64,000 nt of DNA from the NCBI GenBank assembly GCA_902581005.1, contig CACHMT010000004.1:39742-103741 (forward strand), in the 5' to 3' direction. How positions within the stretch are numbered: the stretch's first letter is position 1; every line of letters begins with the position of its first letter. The notes under the pieces are model-generated. The model made no database searches. It was not told the origin of the DNA and worked only from the letters and a program-made list of their open reading frames with translations. Below, in pieces: positions 59,340 through 64,000 of this stretch. Both the position numbers and the translations under genes were made by a program. The stretch is from an uncultured Alphaproteobacteria bacterium. GTDB lineage: Bacteria; Pseudomonadota; Alphaproteobacteria; Rhodobacterales; Rhodobacteraceae.

Positions 59340-59921
59340 ATGAAAATAAAAAGGGAATGGCAAAGGATGCTTTCAGGTAGAAGGCTTGAGCTATTAGACC
59401 CAAGCCCTCTCGATATAGAAATAGAGGATATAGCGCATGGCCTTTCGTTTTTAGCCAGATGGAATGGTCAAACTATTGGAGAATACCCTTTTTCAGTAGC
59501 GCAACACAGTCTTTTAGTTGAAAATATTTTTGCAAAGCAATTCCCGCAAATGGATAATCCTTCGAAATTATTTGCTTTACTCCACGACTCCGCTGAATAT
59601 GTGATAGGGGATATGATCTCTCCTCTAAAATCTCATTTGGGTAACATTTATGAAGAATTGGATGAAAAGTTAACAAGAGCAATTTGTATAAGGTTCAACA
59701 TCCCAACAAAAAAAATTAAAACAATCAAAAGACGCGTCAAGTTAGCAGACAAGAAGGCTGCTTGGTTAGAAGCCATACATCTTGCAGGGTTTTCAAAACA
59801 AGAGGCTGACAGAATATTTGGAAAACACGAAGAAATTAAAGGATATGAGAACAGTTTATTACCAAAGCCACCATTTTTTATAAGAAAAAAGTTTGTTAAT
59901 AGATTTAATGACTTATATTAA
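59340..59921 (+). CDS. HD-domain phosphohydrolase (YfbR-like)
   Basis: [32 protein letters not shown] motif. Confidence 0.8.
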   Translation: MKIKREWQRMLSGRRLELLDPSPLDIEIEDIAHGLSFLARWNGQTIGEYPFSVAQHSLLVENIFAKQFPQMDNPSKLFALLHDSAEYVIGDMISPLKSHLGNIYEELDEKLTRAICIRFNIPTKKIKTIKRRVKLADKKAAWLEAIHLAGFSKQEADRIFGKHEEIKGYENSLLPKPPFFIRKKFVNRFNDLY

Positions 59922-59947
59922 CCTCAAGGGGAAAGGATGTTTCTAAG

Positions 59948-60817
59948 ATGCTAGCAGAGTCTATAAAAGATGTAAGTGAAAATACATTTGTCCCCGAGGT
60001 TGTTGAAAAATCCAAAGAAAAAATAGTAATAGTCGATTTTTGGGCTCCGTGGTGTGGCCCATGCAAAGCCCTTACTCCCATTCTTGAAAATCAAGCAACG
60101 AAAAAGAAGGAACATCTTGAGGTAGTTAAAGTTAATGTAGACGAAAATCAAGGTATTGCCTCTCAACTTAGAGTACAGTCTATCCCCGCGGTCTTTGCTT
60201 TTTCAGATGGTCAACCAGTCGATGGATTTATGGGCGCCAAAACCGAGCCCGAAGTAGAAAGATTTTTAGACACACTTATAAAAAAATTTTCAAAAAATAA
60301 TACTAATATATCTGAAGAGTTTGAAATATTACTTTCAGAAGGAAGGTTTGAAGAGGTAAAATTAGCATCCGAAGAGCTAATTAAGTCCAACCCAACTCCA
60401 GAGAATTATTCTCTGTTTATAAGGTCAACTATTGGATTAGGCGACTTTGACAGTGTCGAGAAACTAATAGAAAATTTGTCACCTGAAATACTTAAAGATA
60501 ATGCGGTTAAAGGTGCTATTTCATCTTATGAGCTTATGAAAAATAATGATGTCGAAGATAGCAAGAAAGAAATTTTAGATAGAATGCGGAAAAACCCCGC
60601 CGACCTAGATTGCAAGATGAATTATTCTAAAATACTCTTTAAGGAGGATAATTTCTCCGAGTGTATAGACGTTCTTTTAGAGATGTTTAGAAAAGACAAG
60701 GAATGGAAGGATGGTTATGCAAAAAAACAGCTACTGTTAATTTTTGATCATCTCGGTAGTGAGAACGAGCTTTCTAAAAAAGGGCGAAGAGCGCTCACAT
60801 CCCTGATTTTTGTTTGA
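59948..60817 (+). CDS. Thioredoxin-fold TPR protein (CnoX/YbbN-like)
   Basis: WAPWCGPCKALTPIL active site plus helical C-terminal extension. Confidence 0.85.
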   Translation: MLAESIKDVSENTFVPEVVEKSKEKIVIVDFWAPWCGPCKALTPILENQATKKKEHLEVVKVNVDENQGIASQLRVQSIPAVFAFSDGQPVDGFMGAKTEPEVERFLDTLIKKFSKNNTNISEEFEILLSEGRFEEVKLASEELIKSNPTPENYSLFIRSTIGLGDFDSVEKLIENLSPEILKDNAVKGAISSYELMKNNDVEDSKKEILDRMRKNPADLDCKMNYSKILFKEDNFSECIDVLLEMFRKDKEWKDGYAKKQLLLIFDHLGSENELSKKGRRALTSLIFV

Positions 60818-60824
60818 ATAACGT

Positions 60825-61472
60825 ATGGAAAAATTACCTAAAAATATACCCCTTTTTCCTCTGCCCGGCGCATTGTTACTTCCTAACAGCAGACTTCCAC
60901 TAAATATATTTGAGCCAAGGTACATAAGAATGGTTGAAGACACACTTGCCACAAAACATAGACTGATAGGAATGATTCAGCCTATTAAATTAGATAAAAG
61001 AAACAAGCTGACTGGAGCGAATAAGTTTCAAAAAGTAGGGTGTGCAGGCAGAATTGTTTCATTTACTGAAACTGAAGACGGAAGATACCTTATTACCTTA
61101 GAAGGCGTTTCGAGATTTAATTTTAGAAAGGAAATGGAGGATCAAAAGCCTTATATATTATCTCAAATAGATTGGGATTTTTACAGTAATGACCTTGTTC
61201 CCTTCGAAGGTATAAACAGTTTTGACAGAAAAGGTTTTTTAGAAATTTTGAAAAAGTATTTAGATAGCGCACAAATTGCATCCGACTGGGACGTGCTCAA
61301 AAAAGCTAGAGAAGAAGTTCTTGTGAACTCTTTATCTATGCTTTGTCCGTTTGAGCCAGAGGAAAAGCAGGTTCTTTTAGAGGCGGAAACGATAGTCAAG
61401 AGGTTAGACGTTTTAGTAACATTGATGAAGCTATCATCGGAAAATGACCTCGAAAGTCGATATGTCCAATAA
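60825..61472 (+). CDS. LON peptidase N-terminal (substrate-binding) domain protein
   Basis: IPLFPLPGALLLPNSRLPLNIFEPRYIRMVED. Confidence 0.85.
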   Translation: MEKLPKNIPLFPLPGALLLPNSRLPLNIFEPRYIRMVEDTLATKHRLIGMIQPIKLDKRNKLTGANKFQKVGCAGRIVSFTETEDGRYLITLEGVSRFNFRKEMEDQKPYILSQIDWDFYSNDLVPFEGINSFDRKGFLEILKKYLDSAQIASDWDVLKKAREEVLVNSLSMLCPFEPEEKQVLLEAETIVKRLDVLVTLMKLSSENDLESRYVQ

Positions 61473-61656
61473 GGAAAAAAATGAGTTCAATACTTTTCTC
61501 ACCAGATTATTGGTATGCCCCATTAGTGGTGGAGCACTGTATTATGATAAAAATGAAAATTATCTGATATCTAAAGTTGCTAAAATAAAGTTTCCGGTGC
61601 GAGACGGCGTACCAATACTTTTAGCATCAGAGTCAAAGCCAATATTTAATGACTGA
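61444..61656 (+). CDS. Trm112 family protein
   Basis: LLVCPISGGALYYDKNENYLIS...FPVRDGVPIL. Confidence 0.85.
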   Translation: MTSKVDMSNKEKNEFNTFLTRLLVCPISGGALYYDKNENYLISKVAKIKFPVRDGVPILLASESKPIFND

Positions 61657-63235
61657 AAAGCCTCCTTTTTGTAAAAATCATTGAGATATTTAGCTTATCG
61701 GCTGCCTTTATAACTTCTAAATCGCTTATTGATCCCCCAGGCTGAATTATACAAGAAATTCCATTTCGAGAAGCCATTTTAATTGAGTCAGGAAATGGGA
61801 AAAAAGCATCTGAAGCCATACCATTGGATATAGTTTTAGTGTTGTTTGTATAATTTTTTTCTAACCTTCTCGAATTTTCTATTGCTAGTTTCACACTCCC
61901 TACCCTGTTGGTCTGTCCAGCTCCAATTCCAGTAATGCATAGGTTTTTTCCAACAACGATAGCGTTTGATTTTACGTGTTTGACTATCTTCCATAGAAAA
62001 ACTAAGTTATCGAATTCTTTTTTGTTCGGTCTTCTTTTCGTTACTACTTTAAATTCCTCTTCATTTGGTTTACTTAAAGACGTTTCCTGAACAAGATATC
62101 CTCCTATGACCGACCTAACCTCCTCTGCATGTAATAAGGTTCTATCAAAGCTCTTTATTTCAACTATCTTGATGTTCTTTTTAAAACTCAGCATTTTAAA
62201 TGCCTCTGGTGAAAAGCTTTTTGCGATTATCACCTCTGTAAATACGCTTAATATTCTCTTTGCTAGTTTCTCATCAACTTTCTGATTTACAGCAACAATT
62301 CCCCCAAAAGCAGATATAGGGTCTGCTTCAAAACTTTTTTTATAAGCACCTAAAATTTTGTTATCAATTGCTACTCCGCACGGATTTCCATGCTTTATAA
62401 TTACACAGGATGATTTGTTGTAATCTTCAAGCTCACATAATATTTTGTAGGCTGCCGTCGTATCAGCGAGGTTATTGTAAGATAAAGCTCCATGTAAAAT
62501 TTTTACAAGATATTTTGCTTTTCTTTCCAAATCAGGACTATTGAGATAGGATGCCTCTTGGTGAGGATTCTCTCCATACTTCAAAACCTCTCTTGATGAT
62601 CCACCAAACAGACGGCTTTTAGTATCTTTAAGCTGCTTTTTTGATAAAAACCATCCCGTTATTAAGTGATCGTAATAAGATGTTTGGGAAAACGCTTTTC
62701 CAGCAAAAAATTTTCTCGTTTTTTGTCGCGTACACCCTTGGAAATTTGTTAGCTCTTTTTTTAATTGGATATAATCTGTTGGATCAGAAATAACCATTAC
62801 ATGATCAAAGTTCTTGGCTGCTGCCCTCATAAGAGCTACCCCTCCTATGTCGATATTATCGATTATGTCTTTTCTGGGGGCCCTACTTTTTAAAATAGTT
62901 TCAAAAGGATAAAGATTAATAACTACTAGGTCTATAGCTTTTGAGCCCATTTTTCTTAACTCCTTAATACTAACTGTATCATCCCTATCAAATAATATCG
63001 GAGCATGAACTTTTGGATGGAGTGTTTTGACCCGACCATTCAAAATCTCAGGAAATCCTGTTATATCGCTCACCTCTTTAACTTTTAAGCCCACTTTTTT
63101 TAAATATCGAGCAGTTCCTCCTGTAGAGACGAGCTCTACACCCAATCCCTCTAGAAATTTTCCTAAATCCTCCAGATTAGTCTTGTCACTAACACTTATT
63201 AATGCCCTGCGGATTGGTGTTGTTCCTGATTTCAA
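61646..63235 (-). CDS. purH: Bifunctional AICAR transformylase/IMP cyclohydrolase PurH
   Basis: RALISVSDKTNLEDL, STGGTARYL, KYGENPHQEA. Confidence 0.95.
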   Translation of the reverse strand: MKSGTTPIRRALISVSDKTNLEDLGKFLEGLGVELVSTGGTARYLKKVGLKVKEVSDITGFPEILNGRVKTLHPKVHAPILFDRDDTVSIKELRKMGSKAIDLVVINLYPFETILKSRAPRKDIIDNIDIGGVALMRAAAKNFDHVMVISDPTDYIQLKKELTNFQGCTRQKTRKFFAGKAFSQTSYYDHLITGWFLSKKQLKDTKSRLFGGSSREVLKYGENPHQEASYLNSPDLERKAKYLVKILHGALSYNNLADTTAAYKILCELEDYNKSSCVIIKHGNPCGVAIDNKILGAYKKSFEADPISAFGGIVAVNQKVDEKLAKRILSVFTEVIIAKSFSPEAFKMLSFKKNIKIVEIKSFDRTLLHAEEVRSVIGGYLVQETSLSKPNEEEFKVVTKRRPNKKEFDNLVFLWKIVKHVKSNAIVVGKNLCITGIGAGQTNRVGSVKLAIENSRRLEKNYTNNTKTISNGMASDAFFPFPDSIKMASRNGISCIIQPGGSISDLEVIKAADKLNISMIFTKRRLFSH

Positions 63236-64000
63236 TCAATAAACTCCTCTAATTTCCAATTTATTTTTCCTTCACTTTGTTTGACACTATTTTCAATAAC
63301 CATCATTGTTATTTCCTGAGGTTCATTAAAATTACCGGTGTATGTTGACTTTTCAAGGCGTAAATTTCCTCCTTTATGTGAAAAAACCATTTTTTTATTA
63401 CCTGGAATTTCGAGCATCACTCCATTTCTCCTCTTTTTGCAAGAAATTGAAGGATGCATATGAAAATAGAGAGTAACAGAGGCATCAATTAAATTTTTTT
63501 TTAAATTACCTTCAGGAAATACTGTATCCTGTCCAATCACACAGTTTTTTACAAGATCCATCGAAAGTCTCCTGCTGACGGATATGTTATAGTCTTTTTT
63601 GTATGCATCATGAGACAACTCTACGGTTTTTTCAGTTATAGAATTTTCACAGCTTATCTTAGTGTTCCTAGGCCCATCTTTTATGTAATAATAAGAGTTT
63701 CCTCTTGAAAAAATCTTTTTTCCAAAAGAACATTGTGACTTTTCATTAAACAACAAAACGTTATGTGCCTTAGAGCTTTGACAATATTTCCTGTATTGAT
63801 ACCCAAACCTGCTACCACCCCCACAGTTTACAAAAATAGCCTTAGTTCCATAGTACAACTCGAAAGATGAAAATCCTGCATGCGCAATCCCATTTCTTTT
63901 TCCGTAAAGAGGGGAACTAGCATCAATAATCATTGACAATCTAGCTCCATTAAGCCGCTTGAAACCTAAGTCACTTACCTCATCACCTTCTTTATAATTC
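63232..64000 (-). CDS. Heparinase II/III-family protein (partial; 5' end beyond window)
   Basis: Frame remains open upstream of listed TTG start to window edge (NYKEGDEVSDLGFKRLNGARLSMIIDASSP...AHAGFSSFEL). Confidence 0.75.
   Translation of the reverse strand, partial: NYKEGDEVSDLGFKRLNGARLSMIIDASSPLYGKRNGIAHAGFSSFELYYGTKAIFVNCGGGSRFGYQYRKYCQSSKAHNVLLFNEKSQCSFGKKIFSRGNSYYYIKDGPRNTKISCENSITEKTVELSHDAYKKDYNISVSRRLSMDLVKNCVIGQDTVFPEGNLKKNLIDASVTLYFHMHPSISCKKRRNGVMLEIPGNKKMVFSHKGGNLRLEKSTYTGNFNEPQEITMMVIENSVKQSEGKINWKLEEFID

Noticed and set aside
1-64000. CRISPR arrays, tRNA/rRNA genes, prophage or restriction/defence systems
   Set aside because: No regularly spaced repeats, no recognisable tRNA/rRNA sequence and no phage or defence-type proteins were seen in a visual scan.

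Overview
This 64 kb window of low-GC DNA has gene content typical of Alphaproteobacteria (HemC-HemD-mitofilin-HemY, PurH next to a heparinase II/III gene, PhoR-Pst-PhoU-PhoB). About the first 50 kb is a phosphorus-starvation super-locus. In order it carries: ugpBAEC (glycerol-3-phosphate uptake); a single-permease PhnDCE-type transporter with a methyltransferase; a PlcP-glycosyltransferase-acyltransferase lipid-remodelling block; a metallophosphoesterase; a C-P lyase cluster (phnM, DUF1045, phnN, phnL, phnK, phnJ, phnI, phnH, phnG); a Sel1-repeat protein; a ChrA-type transporter; a divergent second PhnM; a PhoCDET/PhnCDEE-like transporter with a hexapeptide transferase; a GAPDH-ArsJ arsenate-detoxification pair; phoR; pstSCAB-phoU-phoB; and a second PlcP-glycosyltransferase pair. 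The final ~14 kb is ordinary housekeeping (hemY/hemX-like/hemD/hemC, tsaD, ahcY, trx, Lon-domain, Trm112, purH, heparinase). Reading the intergenic DNA by eye, I find a recurring 7-4-7-4-7 Pho-box-like array (TTGTCAT-type heptamers at 11-bp period) upstream of most phosphorus operons. It also lies upstream of less expected targets: the Sel1-repeat gene, the GAPDH-ArsJ pair, and a candidate small RNA with a C/U-rich anti-Shine-Dalgarno-like segment and an intrinsic terminator. That candidate sRNA lies in a ~250-bp duplicated intergenic element whose second copy has lost one terminator arm. Hairpins follow the solute-binding-protein gene in all four phosphorus-transport operons. All functional calls are from motif and family recognition by eye; no searches were run.
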